In this document: piece after piece, positions 29,101-37,110 of the stretch
Numbering within the stretch: position 1 is the stretch's first letter
How the letters are laid out: each line of letters begins with the position of its first letter
Source of the DNA: an uncultured Acetobacteraceae bacterium
GTDB lineage: Bacteria > Pseudomonadota > Alphaproteobacteria > Acetobacterales > Acetobacteraceae
Direction: 5' to 3'
DNA length: 64,000 bases
Assembly (NCBI GenBank): GCA_903907955.1
Contig: CAIVPZ010000057.1
Coordinates: forward strand, 62,001-126,000
The notes under the pieces: generated by a model
Told to the model about the DNA's origin: nothing
Seen by the model: the letters and a program-made list of their open reading frames with translations, nothing else
Databases searched by the model: none
Translations under genes and position numbers: made by a program

Positions 29101-29778
29101 GTCCGGGTTGTGCGCGGTGCCGCGCACGAAGGGCCGCTCCGGGTCGAGCGCGCGGGCGCGGTGGGCGCGCACCAGGTTGTCGTCCACCATGGCGCGGATC
29201 TGCGCATCATCGAGCAGGAAAAGCGTGTTCACCTCGTGGCTGGTGCGGAAGCCATCAAAGAAGTGCAGGAACGGCACCCGCGCGGCCAGCGTGGCGGCCT
29301 GCGCCACCAGCGCCAGATCGTGCGCCTCCTGCACCGAGCCGGAGGAGAGCAGCGCGAAGCCGGTGCCGCGCGCCGCCATCACGTCGGTGTGGTCGCCGAA
29401 GATCGACAGCGCCTGGGTGGCGAGCGCGCGGGCGGCGACGTGGAACACGGTGGCGGTGAGTTCGCCGGCGATCTTGTACATGTTCGGCAGCATGAGCATG
29501 AGCCCCTGCGAGGCCGTGAAGGTCGTGGTCATGGCGCCGGATTGCAGCGCACCGTGCACCGCGCCGGCAGCACCGCCCTCGCTCTGCATCTCCTGCACCA
29601 CCGGCACGCCGCCCCAGATATTGGTCAGCCCCGCGGCGGCCCATTCGTCGGCGAGTTCGGCCATGGTGGAGCTGGGGGTGATCGGATAGATCGCGCACAC
29701 CTCGGTGGTGCGGTAGGCGACATGGGCGACCGCGGTGTTGCCGTCCATGGCGGCGCGGCGGGGCTGCCCGGACATCAT
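26197..29778 (-). CDS. nifJ: pyruvate:ferredoxin (flavodoxin) oxidoreductase
   Basis: A 1193-residue, full-length single-chain PFOR that interconverts pyruvate + CoA and acetyl-CoA + CO2, with electrons on ferredoxin or flavodoxin. The pyrimidine-binding domain opens with YRTTEVCAIYPITPSSTMAE. Two [4Fe-4S] clusters are bound by CIQCGQCGFVCP near residue 696 and CTGCGLCIEACP near 750. CGGCGETPY follows, and TPP is bound by GGDGWAYDIGYGGLDHV near 974 with DTEVYSNTGGQASKATP after it. The start overlaps the upstream GltD-like stop (ATGA). Oxygen sensitivity of the family fits the FNR-type promoter upstream. Confidence 0.95.
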   Translation of the reverse strand: MMSGQPRRAAMDGNTAVAHVAYRTTEVCAIYPITPSSTMAELADEWAAAGLTNIWGGVPVVQEMQSEGGAAGAVHGALQSGAMTTTFTASQGLMLMLPNMYKIAGELTATVFHVAARALATQALSIFGDHTDVMAARGTGFALLSSGSVQEAHDLALVAQAATLAARVPFLHFFDGFRTSHEVNTLFLLDDAQIRAMVDDNLVRAHRARALDPERPFVRGTAHNPDTFFQARETVNAFVAAVPLHVQTAMDRLAALTGRQYHLFDYDGPDDAGRVVVLMGAGAETARETAAELRRRGERVGVLQVHLFRPFAAASFLAALPKSVRALAVLEQTKEPGAAGEPLFQDVIATLAQAVANGARATMPRVVGGRYGLSSKDFPPPLVKAVFDELREKQPRTGFTLGITDDVTHTNLDPDPSFRLEKTGLVEAVFYGLGADGTVGANKNTVKIIAEDTRLHAQGYFVYDSHKSGAQTVSHLRFGPDPIRMPYLIRQADFIACHQFNFTERMDVLRLAAPGATFLLNSPYGPDEVWDRLPRSMQHRIIYLGLRVFVIDAARVAQEVGLRGRTNTILQTCFFAISGVLPRAAAIREIKHAIEKTYARKGAEVVRRNFQAVDDTLARLHELRVPAAPTSSWERQPLVPDSAPEFVRRVTARMLDGRGDEIPVSLMPVDGTFPSGTAVFEKRNLADFVPVWEPGICIQCGQCGFVCPHGVIRAKYYDESRLEGAPRSFRSAPINVRGFPEVRFTLQLHIEDCTGCGLCIEACPAHSVLQPETKAINLHDKLPLLESERDNIAFFEALPVNDRARVNFAEVRGVQFLEPLFAFSGACGGCGETPYLKLLSQLFGDRMMVANATGCSSIYGGNLPVTPWLANGEGRGPAWSNSLFEDNAEFGLGFRLAADKHRETAALLAQRLAPQLGEDLVNAVLHAPQIRESEIRAQRAMVAELTRRLRALDDADARQLLSVVDHLVRRSVWIVGGDGWAYDIGYGGLDHVLSTARDVNILVLDTEVYSNTGGQASKATPLGAVAKFAAAGKRVARKDLALQAIAYGNVYVAQVAMGGNPQQTLLAFREAEAWPGPSIILAYCHCIAHGIDMQQGLRQQDLAVATGYWPLFRYNPGMREAGANPFRLDSPRPTLKFRDYAYNEARYRTLVQTRPDDAAALLDAAQQAIDEKYRLYEDMAGWEHTRFHPAKPA

Positions 29779-31406
29779 TCCGCCTCCGCCTGCATTTCGA
29801 TGGCATGGCACGGGCACTGCTCGTAGCAGGTCGCGCAGCCGGTGCAGCGATCGGCGACCAGCCGATAGAAGCGGCCCGGGCCGGGTTTCATGATCGCGCC
29901 TTCCGGGCAGGCGGCGAAGCAGTTGTCGCATTCGAAGCAGCGGCCACAGGACAGGCAGCGCTGCGCCTCCCGCCGCGCCTCGGATTCCGACAGCCCGGCG
30001 GCGATTTCGGCGAAGCCGGCGGCGCGCGCGGCGCCCTGAAGGCGCTTCTGCGGCGTCGGTTCGGCATCGCTGAACACCGGCAGGTTCAGCATCGGCCAGG
30101 TCACCAGGCGGGGCGGCGGCGACGGCGCGTGCGGGATGCGGCGCAGCCAGCCGTCGATGTGCCGCGCCGCCAGCTTGCCATGGCCGACCGCAACGGTAAC
30201 GGTGCGCTCGCTCGGCACCATGTCGCCGCCGGCGAACACGCCGGGCGCGCCGGTCATCATGTCGGGGCCGACGATGACGGTGCCGTCGGCTTTCACCTCA
30301 ACGCCGTGCAGCCGGCGGAGGAATCCGCTGTCGGTCTCCTGGCCAAGGGCGAGCACCACCGCATCGGCCGCCAGCGTCTCGAATTCGCCGGTCGGCACCG
30401 GGCGGCCGTCGGGCGAGAGGTCCATGCGCTCGACGGTCAGGGTGTGGCCGGCGAAATCCTTGATGGTGGTCAGCCAGCGGATTTTCACCCCTTCCTCGAT
30501 CGCCTCGTCGGCCTCGAAGGCGTGCGCCGGCATGTGGGCGCGGTCGCGGCGGTACACGATCACCGTCTCGTCGGCGCCGAGCCGGCGGGCGGTGCGGGCG
30601 GCGTCCATGGCGGTGTTGCCGCCGCCATACACCACCACCCGGCGGCCCAGCAGCGGCGGCGCGCCGGCCGCCACGCCGCGCAGGTAGCCCGCCGCGTCGA
30701 GCACGCGGGCGGCGTCGCGCGCCGGGATGTCGACATGCCGGGAGATATGCGCGCCGATCGCCACGAACACGGCGTCGAACCGCCCGTCCGCCTTTTCGGC
30801 GGCGAGGTCGGTGACGCGATGGTTCAGCACGATGCGCGCACCCATGCGCTCGATGCGGGCGATCTCGGCCAGCAGCCCGTCGCGCGGCAGGCGATAGGCG
30901 GGGATGCCGAAATGCATCATGCCGCCGGGCAGCGGTCCGGCTTCGTGGATTTCCACCGTGTGGCCGAGGCGGGTGAGATGGTAGGCGGCCGACAGGCCGG
31001 AGGGGCCGGCACCCACCACCAGCACGCGCCTGCCCGATGGCGATCCATCCAGGCGCGGCGTCCAGCCCTCCCGCACGGCCATGTCGCCGAGGCAGCGCTC
31101 CACGGCGTGGATGCCGACCGGGGCGTCGAGCTCGCGGCGGTTGCAGGCGTCTTCGCAGGGGTGGTAGCAGACCCGGCCGTGCACGCCGGGCAACGGGTTG
31201 TCGCGCATCAGCACGTCCCAGGCCTGCCGGTATTCGCCGGCCTGGGCGAGCGCGAGCCATGCCTGGATGTCCTCGCCGGCCGGGCATGCGTGGTTGCAGG
31301 GCGGCAGGAGATCCAGCCATTCCGGGTGGCGGGTGCGCACCGGCCCGGCACCCCGTTCGGCCGTCAGATCGACCGCACGCGTCATGTCCGCCGGTTGCCT
31401 GGCCAT
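29775..31406 (-). CDS. GltD/NfnB-like FAD-NAD(P) oxidoreductase with C-terminal ferredoxin domain
   Basis: A 543-residue protein. The N-terminal Fe-S domain has CNHACPAGEDIQ near residue 37 and CYHPCEDACNRRELD near 80. FAD is bound by VLVVGAGPSGLSAAYHL near 127 and NAD(P) by VVVYGGGNTAMDAARTARRLG near 262. FAGGDMVPSERTV follows, then two [4Fe-4S] motifs (CLSCGRCFECDNCFAACP near 482, CTGCATCYEQCP near 518). It resembles the small subunit of glutamate synthase, but no large subunit is present. Its tight coupling to nifJ suggests electron exchange between NAD(P)H and the ferredoxin pool. Confidence 0.88.
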   Translation of the reverse strand: MARQPADMTRAVDLTAERGAGPVRTRHPEWLDLLPPCNHACPAGEDIQAWLALAQAGEYRQAWDVLMRDNPLPGVHGRVCYHPCEDACNRRELDAPVGIHAVERCLGDMAVREGWTPRLDGSPSGRRVLVVGAGPSGLSAAYHLTRLGHTVEIHEAGPLPGGMMHFGIPAYRLPRDGLLAEIARIERMGARIVLNHRVTDLAAEKADGRFDAVFVAIGAHISRHVDIPARDAARVLDAAGYLRGVAAGAPPLLGRRVVVYGGGNTAMDAARTARRLGADETVIVYRRDRAHMPAHAFEADEAIEEGVKIRWLTTIKDFAGHTLTVERMDLSPDGRPVPTGEFETLAADAVVLALGQETDSGFLRRLHGVEVKADGTVIVGPDMMTGAPGVFAGGDMVPSERTVTVAVGHGKLAARHIDGWLRRIPHAPSPPPRLVTWPMLNLPVFSDAEPTPQKRLQGAARAAGFAEIAAGLSESEARREAQRCLSCGRCFECDNCFAACPEGAIMKPGPGRFYRLVADRCTGCATCYEQCPCHAIEMQAEAE

Positions 31407-31434
31407 CGCCGTCCCCCCAGGGTGGCATGCGGGG

Positions 31435-31476
31435 ATGCTAGGGAGGCGGGGCGGCGAGGGCCTTGATGCATGTCAA
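31435..31476 (-). promoter_or_regulatory. class II FNR/FixK-type promoter of the GltD-like/nifJ operon
   Basis: TTGATGCATGTCAA (31463-31476) matches TTGA-N6-TCAA. On the minus strand a TAGCAT hexamer (31440-31435) serves as -10. Transcription would start at about 31428, which puts the box centre at -41.5, the spacing of FNR class II promoters. The leader would be 22 nt with a GGGGGGA site before ATG 31406. The spacing is seen; the regulator is inferred. Confidence 0.7.
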
Positions 31477-31624
31477 GTGAGGAAAGGTGTCGAATGGAAC
31501 GGGTTGGAACGTCAATTGATCCGATACCTGATCCGTCAACCCGTGTGCTGTCCGCAACGGATTCGGCAACACGGTCTGTGCCTGGGCACCGGCAAGCGAC
31601 TGCCGCAGGCACCGCGCCGGAGCG

Positions 31625-32173
31625 TCAGCGCCAGAAGACGCGGCAGACATGCACGATGCCCGCCTCGGCGTGCAGGTGGGCACCGTGAAAGGCGAGGAGC
31701 ATGGCGAGCGCCGCGGCCACCGGCAGGGCGCGGCGCAGGCCGGGCGGGCGCGGACCGGCCAGCCGGGCCAGCAAGGCCGCGCCGGCAACGCCAAGCAACG
31801 CCCCGGCCAGCACGTCAGCCCCGGTGTGCACCCCGAGCGCCAGCCGCGACCAGCCGATCAACGCCGCGGCAGCCATCGCTCCGGCCACGGCGAGCAGCGA
31901 TGCGCGCCGGCCGCGCGGGGCCAGCAATGCCAGCAGCCCGCCACAGATGACCGCGGCGGCGGCGGTGTGGCCGCTTGGGCTTTTCAGGCCCGGGAGCGGG
32001 TCAGCGGCGCACACGAACAGCTTGGCCAGGAACACGGCCAGCAGGGTGGCGCCAATGCCAGCCAGCCAGGCGGCCGCACCGCGCCGCCATCCCGCCAGCG
32101 CCAGCCCCAGGGCGACCGCAAGCATGAGCGGCAGGATGACCGCCTGATCGGCGAAATCGGTCAGGAAATGCAT
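31625..32173 (-). CDS. PAP2-family membrane phosphatase
   Basis: A 182-residue protein with about five TM helices. The PAP2 motifs are KSPSGHTAAAAV (motif 2, catalytic His) and SRLALGVHTGADVLAG (motif 3). The first motif is reduced to a Lys in KLFVCAADPLPGL. It probably dephosphorylates a lipid phosphate or diphosphate at the membrane. ATG 32173 is chosen because TM1 follows directly. It overlaps the DUF123 gene by 13 bp. The 218 bp upstream of the GltD-like gene and downstream of this one (31407-31624) hold the FNR promoter and no gene. Confidence 0.8.
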   Translation of the reverse strand: MHFLTDFADQAVILPLMLAVALGLALAGWRRGAAAWLAGIGATLLAVFLAKLFVCAADPLPGLKSPSGHTAAAAVICGGLLALLAPRGRRASLLAVAGAMAAAALIGWSRLALGVHTGADVLAGALLGVAGAALLARLAGPRPPGLRRALPVAAALAMLLAFHGAHLHAEAGIVHVCRVFWR

Positions 32174-32634
32174 GGCGCCGGCAATGCCATGCCCGGCCTG
32201 CCGGAAGCGCGGCCCCCTGCCCTGCGGTGCCGGAACGGCAGCTTTGCCCCGGCCGGCCAGTGCAGCAGGTGGCTGGCGCAGGTCCGGCAATCGGTGCTGC
32301 CGAAGCCCGGCAGCGGCACCGGCAGGTGGGCGAGGGCCGCGACCAGCGCGCATTCGTCGCCGCCGGGGATGACCCAGGCGCCTTCGACCGCGCCGGCGGC
32401 GGTGAGGCGGTCGATGTGCCAGTGCGGTTTCTTGTCGGCGCGCATGTGCCGGGCCAGCCGGGCGCGCAGGCCGCCCGGGCCGCGGGCCGAGCCGGCATAG
32501 AGATACCGGCCGGGCGGCAGGATGGTTTCGGGCCGGTGCGGCAGCGCCACGGGCAGTTTCACCGGCAGTGCGATCAGCAGAAGATAGGCACCCGGAACGG
32601 CGGGCGCCGCGGCGGCAGTATGGATGAAGCGCAC
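32161..32634 (-). CDS. DUF123 (GIY-YIG-like) family protein
   Basis: A 157-residue protein from GTG. PGAYLLLIAL, then GRYLYAGSARGPGGLRARLARHMR and KPHWHIDRL, with a Cys pair in STDCRTCASHLLHW, match DUF123, a branch related to GIY-YIG nucleases. The family's activity is not established. An R2 repeat ends 12 nt before the start, and there is no strong ribosome binding site, so expression may depend on the upstream fmdB-like genes. Confidence 0.8.
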   Translation of the reverse strand: MRFIHTAAAAPAVPGAYLLLIALPVKLPVALPHRPETILPPGRYLYAGSARGPGGLRARLARHMRADKKPHWHIDRLTAAGAVEGAWVIPGGDECALVAALAHLPVPLPGFGSTDCRTCASHLLHWPAGAKLPFRHRRAGGRASGRPGMALPAPCIS

Positions 32635-32646
32635 GCGCAGCAGGGT

Positions 32647-32752
32647 GTCAGAGCTTGTGAAGCAATCGAATATGTGGATGAAAGCCCGCTGATATCATTG
32701 AGCGTTCCCGGCTGGACCGGAGCGTCGCGGGCATTCATCCACAAACTCTCAG
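32647..32752 (-). repeat. R2 intercistronic palindromic repeat, copy A
   Basis: 106 bp, about 87% identical to the reverse complement of 46538-46643. Outer arms are ctctgagagtttgtg-like and cacaagctctga. An inner stem pairs gtggatga...gcccgc with gcgggc...tcatccac. Relative to copy B, one stem pair is changed on both sides (G:C here, A:T there). On the minus strand it starts at the TGA stop of the first fmdB-like gene and ends just before the DUF123 start. Confidence 0.85.
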
Positions 32753-32958
32753 GCGCGGCCCGCCGCACACCCGCCGTACTGGGCGCAGCTCGAGCAGGCC
32801 CCCACCGGCTCCGGCACGCGCGGTTCCGGGGCGACGCGCGACAGGAGCTGATCCAGTTCGATGCTGCCGCATTGCGGGCAGATCGGCGCGTCGGCACCGA
32901 TGAGCAGGGCCTCGAATTCGATATCGCAATCGGTGCAGTGATAGCTGAACAGCGGCAT
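32749..32958 (-). CDS. FmdB-family zinc ribbon protein, paralogue 1
   Basis: A 69-residue protein starting MPLFSYHC. Two CxxC pairs (CTDC near residue 8, CPQC near 29) form a zinc ribbon, and a third Cys cluster (CSSCAQYGGC) lies at the C-terminus. FmdB-like proteins are small putative regulators of unknown mechanism. The TGA stop is part of the R2 repeat. It shares its start region with the paralogue 74 bp upstream. Confidence 0.8.
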   Translation of the reverse strand: MPLFSYHCTDCDIEFEALLIGADAPICPQCGSIELDQLLSRVAPEPRVPEPVGACSSCAQYGGCAAGRA

Positions 32959-33032
32959 GGCGCTGCGGTCTCCGGAGCGGTTGGGGCACAGCCAGTCTAT
33001 GCCGGAACGGCCCTGCTGCCAAATGCGGCCGG

Positions 33033-33239
33033 TCAATAGTTGCTGAAGTGACCTTCCTTGGCCGCCTGGGCGCGGGCGGCCTTCACCACCCCGGGTGTGC
33101 GCGCCTCCGCGGCGACCCGCGACAGCAATTGCTCCAGCGCGGTGCCGCCGCATTTCGGGCAGGCCGGCGGCTCGGAATTCAGCACCAGCGCCTCGAAATC
33201 GGTGTCGCACCCGGTGCAGTGATAGCTGAACAGCGGCAT
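33033..33239 (-). CDS. FmdB-family zinc ribbon protein, paralogue 2
   Basis: A 68-residue protein with the same MPLFSYHC start, CxxC pairs at CTGC and CPKC, and LEQLLSRVAAEAR matching LDQLLSRVAPEPR of its neighbour. It ends in a basic helix (KAARAQAAKEGHFSNY) instead of a Cys cluster, close to the common FmdB form. Tandem duplication with divergent C-termini is clear. Probably cotranscribed with the next fmdB-like gene. Confidence 0.8.
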   Translation of the reverse strand: MPLFSYHCTGCDTDFEALVLNSEPPACPKCGGTALEQLLSRVAAEARTPGVVKAARAQAAKEGHFSNY

Positions 33240-33300
33240 GGTGGCTGGTTCTCCCGATCGGTCCCCTGCCCCGTATTCTACGCGGGAACCGCCGCGCGAT

Positions 33301-35448
33301 CTATGGCTCCGCCGGCAACTCCTCGGCCAACGCCGGCACCAGGCCGGGTGGCAGCCGGTTGCGCGGGGTTGGGCGGGGCATCCAGATGCGCTCCCCCCGC
33401 TCCGCCCGGTCCGACAGCACCCGCGCGCCATCGGGCGACAGCCAGATCGCCTGCGCGCCGTCACGCCAGACCGAGAACCGGTCCACCACCGGCAGCGGCA
33501 CCGCGCAGGGCAGATGCACCGGCTCCAGCGACATCACCACGGCGGCGGTGCAGGCGCTGTCCGGCGGGTCGCCGCGCACCAGCAGCGCCACCTTGTCATC
33601 CGGCCGGGCGCGCAGTTCACAGGGCGCCCGGCCGCAGCCCAGCGGCTGCGCCAGTTGCGCCCGCCACAGCACCCGCCAGGCGTCGAGGGTGAAACGGGCG
33701 GCGCTGCCGGCGGTCTGCACATACATCCCTTCCGCGTCGCGCAGCCCCACCATGCGCCCGTCGGCCGACATCAGCAGGTCGGGCGGGCGCTCGCAGGCCG
33801 GCGAGGCCAGCCCGATCCCCACCAGTGCCCAGCCGGCCAGCCGCAGCCGGGTGCGCCACAGCCCGGCCCAGGCCAGTCCGAGGCTGACCACCGCAAGCCC
33901 CCAGGCCGGCAGGTGCGGCACCATGATGGTCGCGGCCGGCCAGGACGACACGAAGCGGGCGACCCACAGCACGGCGTCCACCCCCCAGCCCATCGGCACC
34001 AGCCCAACCGCCTCGGCCCCCAGCGGCATGAGGACCAGCGACAACAGACCGGCCGGCATCACCAGCAGCGCCGTCAGCGGCACCGCCACCATGTTGGCCA
34101 GCACGTTGTAGACCTGCACCTGACCGAAATGATACGCGGCGAAGGGCGCCGAGAAGGTGCCGGCCAGCGCCGCCGTCACCGCCAGCGCCACCACATGGCT
34201 GGCCAGCCGCCCGCGCCACCGCCCCTCGCCGCGCAGGCGCAGCAGCCAGGGGCGCAGCGCCTCGTAGCCGACGATCAGCGCCAGCACGGCGGAAAAGCTC
34301 ATCTGGAAACTCACACTCATGACCAGATGCGGCTCCAGCAGCACCAGCGCCGCCATGGCCAGCGCCAGCCCGCGCAACGACAGCGCCCGCCGCCCCGCCA
34401 GCACGCCGAGGGTGAACAGGCAGGCCATGGCGAAGCTGCGCTGCACCGGCACATGCGCGCCGGTCAGCAGCATGTAGCCGGAAGCCGCCAGCAGGGCGGC
34501 GAGCGCCGCGATCTGCTTGGTCGGCCAGTACAGCGCCGCCCATTCCCACACCGCCAGCGCCAGCCGGGTGCCGCCGAACACCAGCCCCATGACGATGCCG
34601 ATATGCAGCCCGGCGATGGCCAGCAGATGGGCCAGGCCGGAATCCCGGAACGCCCGGCGGTCGGCCTCGGGGATGGCGCTGGTGGTGCCGGTGAGAAACG
34701 TGGTGGCGATGGCGGCGGTGCTGCCGTGCAGCACCGCGCCGATCCGCGCGGCGATGGTCTCGCGGGTGCGCTGGAGCAGGTCCGCCGGCCAGGATGGCGC
34801 CCCCTCGGCCAGCCGGGCGGACGCGCCCAGCGCGGTGCCGTAGGCGCCGATACCCTGGTAGAAGGCGTCGCGCTGCAGATCCCAGGCGCCCGGATAGGCC
34901 GGCGGCGCCGGGCGCATCAGCAGCGCCCGCACCCGCAGCGCATCGCCGGTGGCAACCGGGGTGGCATCGGTGGCGCGCAGGCGGATGCGCAGCAGGCGGG
35001 AGATCGGCGCCCCGCCATCCAGCCGCGCCGCCTCCAGCGTTACCCGGCGGCCTTCCGGCAGCGGCTCGACCGCGCGCACGGTAGCTTCCGCCACCACGGC
35101 GCGGGTTGGCACCTCCATCAGCGGCGGCGCGCGCCAGGTGGCCAACTGGCCGGCGGCAAACCCGAGCGCCGCCGCCACCGCGCCGGCAGCGGCGGCGCGC
35201 CGCGGGAACCAACGCCAGCCACCCGCCAGGGCGGCCAGCGCAGCCGCCAGCAGGGATGGCGCCAGCCAGGGCGGCGGGTCGGCGTGCAGGGAAAAAAATA
35301 CCACGGCGCCGGCGGTCATCAGCACCGGCAGCCAGAGGAAAAACCGGCCGCGCTCGGCCTCGGCCCAGGCGGCAAGCCGTTCGCGGGGGGCCTCGGCCCA
35401 GGCCGGACGGGGAATCGCCGTGGCGGCGCGCTGTTGCATGACCTTCAC
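33301..35448 (-). CDS. comEC: ComEC/Rec2-family DNA uptake channel protein
   Basis: A 715-residue polytopic membrane protein. A DUF4131-type N-terminal region (residues 40-210) is followed by the Competence domain with the signature SGLAHLLAIAGLHIGIVMGL (near 270) and about ten TM helices. The C-terminal 150 residues are soluble and lack the zinc-binding HxHxDH site of the metallo-beta-lactamase domain found in many ComEC proteins. ComEC carries single-stranded DNA across the inner membrane in transformation. No other competence genes are in the window. It is divergent from gltX. Confidence 0.88.
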   Translation of the reverse strand: MKVMQQRAATAIPRPAWAEAPRERLAAWAEAERGRFFLWLPVLMTAGAVVFFSLHADPPPWLAPSLLAAALAALAGGWRWFPRRAAAAGAVAAALGFAAGQLATWRAPPLMEVPTRAVVAEATVRAVEPLPEGRRVTLEAARLDGGAPISRLLRIRLRATDATPVATGDALRVRALLMRPAPPAYPGAWDLQRDAFYQGIGAYGTALGASARLAEGAPSWPADLLQRTRETIAARIGAVLHGSTAAIATTFLTGTTSAIPEADRRAFRDSGLAHLLAIAGLHIGIVMGLVFGGTRLALAVWEWAALYWPTKQIAALAALLAASGYMLLTGAHVPVQRSFAMACLFTLGVLAGRRALSLRGLALAMAALVLLEPHLVMSVSFQMSFSAVLALIVGYEALRPWLLRLRGEGRWRGRLASHVVALAVTAALAGTFSAPFAAYHFGQVQVYNVLANMVAVPLTALLVMPAGLLSLVLMPLGAEAVGLVPMGWGVDAVLWVARFVSSWPAATIMVPHLPAWGLAVVSLGLAWAGLWRTRLRLAGWALVGIGLASPACERPPDLLMSADGRMVGLRDAEGMYVQTAGSAARFTLDAWRVLWRAQLAQPLGCGRAPCELRARPDDKVALLVRGDPPDSACTAAVVMSLEPVHLPCAVPLPVVDRFSVWRDGAQAIWLSPDGARVLSDRAERGERIWMPRPTPRNRLPPGLVPALAEELPAEP

Positions 35449-35522
35449 GCTACGCCGGCACGCCTCGTGCCGTCATCCGCGGCCATGCTAGAAGCGCCGC
35501 CCAGATGCCCGGAACCCTTGCG

Positions 35523-36920
35523 ATGACCGTCCGTACCCGCTTCGCCCCCTCGCCCACCGGCCTGCTGCATATCGGTGGCGCCCGCACCGCGCTGTTCAAC
35601 TACCTGTTCGCCCGCCACCACGGCGGCCAGTTCCTGCTGCGCATCGAAGACACCGACCGCGCGCGCAGCACCCCGGAAGCAACCCAGGTGATCCTGGACG
35701 GGCTGGCCTGGCTCGGCCTGGAGACCGACGAAGCGCCGCTGTTCCAGTCCACCCGGCAGGCCCGCCACGCCGAGGTGGCGCAGCAGATGCTGGCGGCCGG
35801 CCGCGCCTACAAATGCTTCCTCACCGCCGCCGACCTGGAGCAGATGCGCGCGCAGGCCCGCGCGGAGGGCCGCGGCCCGCGCATCGACAGCCCCTGGCGC
35901 GACCGCGACCCGGCCGAAGCGCCGCCCGGCGCGCCGTTCGCCATTCGCCTGCGCGCCCCGCGCGACGGCGAGACGGTGGTGGACGACCTGGTGCAAAGCG
36001 AGGTGCGGGTGGCCAATACCGAACTCGACGACATGATCATCCTGCGCAGCGACGGCTCGCCGACCTACCAGCATGCGGTGGTGGTGGACGACCATGACAT
36101 GGGCATCACCCATGTCATCCGCGGCGATGACCATCTGACCAACACCTTCCGGCAGGTGCAGATTTACGACGCGATGGGATGGGAAAAGCCCCGCTTCGGC
36201 CATGTGTCGCTGATCCACGGGGCCGATGGAACAAAACTGTCCAAGCGGCACGGCGCGCAGTCGATCACCGAGTTCCGCGACATGGGCTATCTGCCCGAGG
36301 CGCTGTGCAACTATCTGCTGCGGCTCGGCTGGGGCCATGGCGACGCCGAGATTCTGTCTCGCGCCGAGGCGGTCGCCCTGTTCGACATCGACGGCGTCGG
36401 CCGGGCGGCGAGCCGGATGGACTATGCCAAGCTGGCGCATGTGAACGGGGTGTGGATTCGCGCCGCCGACGATGACCGGCTGACCCGCGAGGTGCTGGCG
36501 CGACTCGCCCGGCAGCCGGGTCTGGCGCTCGGCACCGCTGCCGCGCACCGCATCCGGGCGCTGCTGCCGCAGTTGAAGGAGCGCGCGAAGACTCTGGTGG
36601 AACTTGCTGATTCTGCAGCTTTCCTGGCGCATCCGCTGCCGCTGGCGATGGAGCCGAAGGCCGCCGCGCTGCTCACCGCGGAGAACCGGCTGATGCTGCG
36701 GGAGGTGGCGGCGGCGCTGGCGGCGAGTGATTTCTCTCCGTCCGGGCTGGATGCGGCGCTGCGCGGCTATGCCGAGCAGACCGGCCGCAAGCTGGGCAGT
36801 GTCGCGCAGCCGCTGCGGGCGGCGCTCACCGGCAGCACGGTCAGCCCCGGCATAGACGCGGTGCTGGTGGCGCTGGGGCGCGATGAGGCGCTAGGCCGCA
36901 TTGCAGCCGCATCCGCTTGA
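35523..36920 (+). CDS. gltX: glutamyl-tRNA synthetase
   Basis: A 465-residue class I synthetase. The HIGH motif is PSPTGLLHIGGARTAL (near residue 10) and the KMSKS motif is TKLSKRHGAQS (near 240). Length fits a bacterial GluRS. Alphaproteobacteria often carry two copies, one of which may act on tRNA-Gln; sequence alone does not tell which this is. ATG 35523 starts at MTVRTRFAPSP, the family N-terminus; ATG 35505 would add six residues. An R3 repeat and tRNA-Leu follow. Confidence 0.95.
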   Translation: MTVRTRFAPSPTGLLHIGGARTALFNYLFARHHGGQFLLRIEDTDRARSTPEATQVILDGLAWLGLETDEAPLFQSTRQARHAEVAQQMLAAGRAYKCFLTAADLEQMRAQARAEGRGPRIDSPWRDRDPAEAPPGAPFAIRLRAPRDGETVVDDLVQSEVRVANTELDDMIILRSDGSPTYQHAVVVDDHDMGITHVIRGDDHLTNTFRQVQIYDAMGWEKPRFGHVSLIHGADGTKLSKRHGAQSITEFRDMGYLPEALCNYLLRLGWGHGDAEILSRAEAVALFDIDGVGRAASRMDYAKLAHVNGVWIRAADDDRLTREVLARLARQPGLALGTAAAHRIRALLPQLKERAKTLVELADSAAFLAHPLPLAMEPKAAALLTAENRLMLREVAAALAASDFSPSGLDAALRGYAEQTGRKLGSVAQPLRAALTGSTVSPGIDAVLVALGRDEALGRIAAASA

Positions 36921-36926
36921 ATGAAT

Positions 36927-36983
36927 GGGGTCCAGGGGGCCACTGCCCCTTGGCGGGTCCAGGGCAGCGCCCTGGCCTTGCTT
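36927..36983 (-). repeat. R3 repeat, single unit, reverse orientation
   Basis: The same unit as at 26135-26188, inverted, and closest to the right arm of the composite at 161-220. It lies 6 nt after the gltX stop and 11 nt before the 3' end of tRNA-Leu on the opposite strand, so it separates two convergent transcripts. Confidence 0.85.
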
Positions 36984-36994
36984 ACCTGTCCAAC

Positions 36995-37080
36995 TGGTGC
37001 GGTCGAGAAGACTCGAACTTCCACGGGGTTTCCCCCACAAGCACCTCAAGCTTGCGCGTCTACCATTCCGCCACGACCGC
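36995..37080 (-). tRNA. tRNA-Leu(GAG)
   Basis: 86 nt including an encoded CCA. Acceptor stem GCGGTCG/CGACCGC, discriminator A. Anticodon stem gcaagc...gcttg with loop ttgaggt gives anticodon GAG. There is a long variable arm (tgggggaaaccccg) as expected for a class II tRNA, and a T loop GTTCGAGTC. Confidence 0.95.
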
Positions 37081-37110
37081 CCGTCGGGGTGAGGCGCGGG
37101 GATATAGCGG

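Noticed and set aside
33238-35526. 762-codon plus-strand frame opposite comEC
   Set aside because: Gln/Arg/His-rich complement; ComEC motifs are clear on the minus strand.
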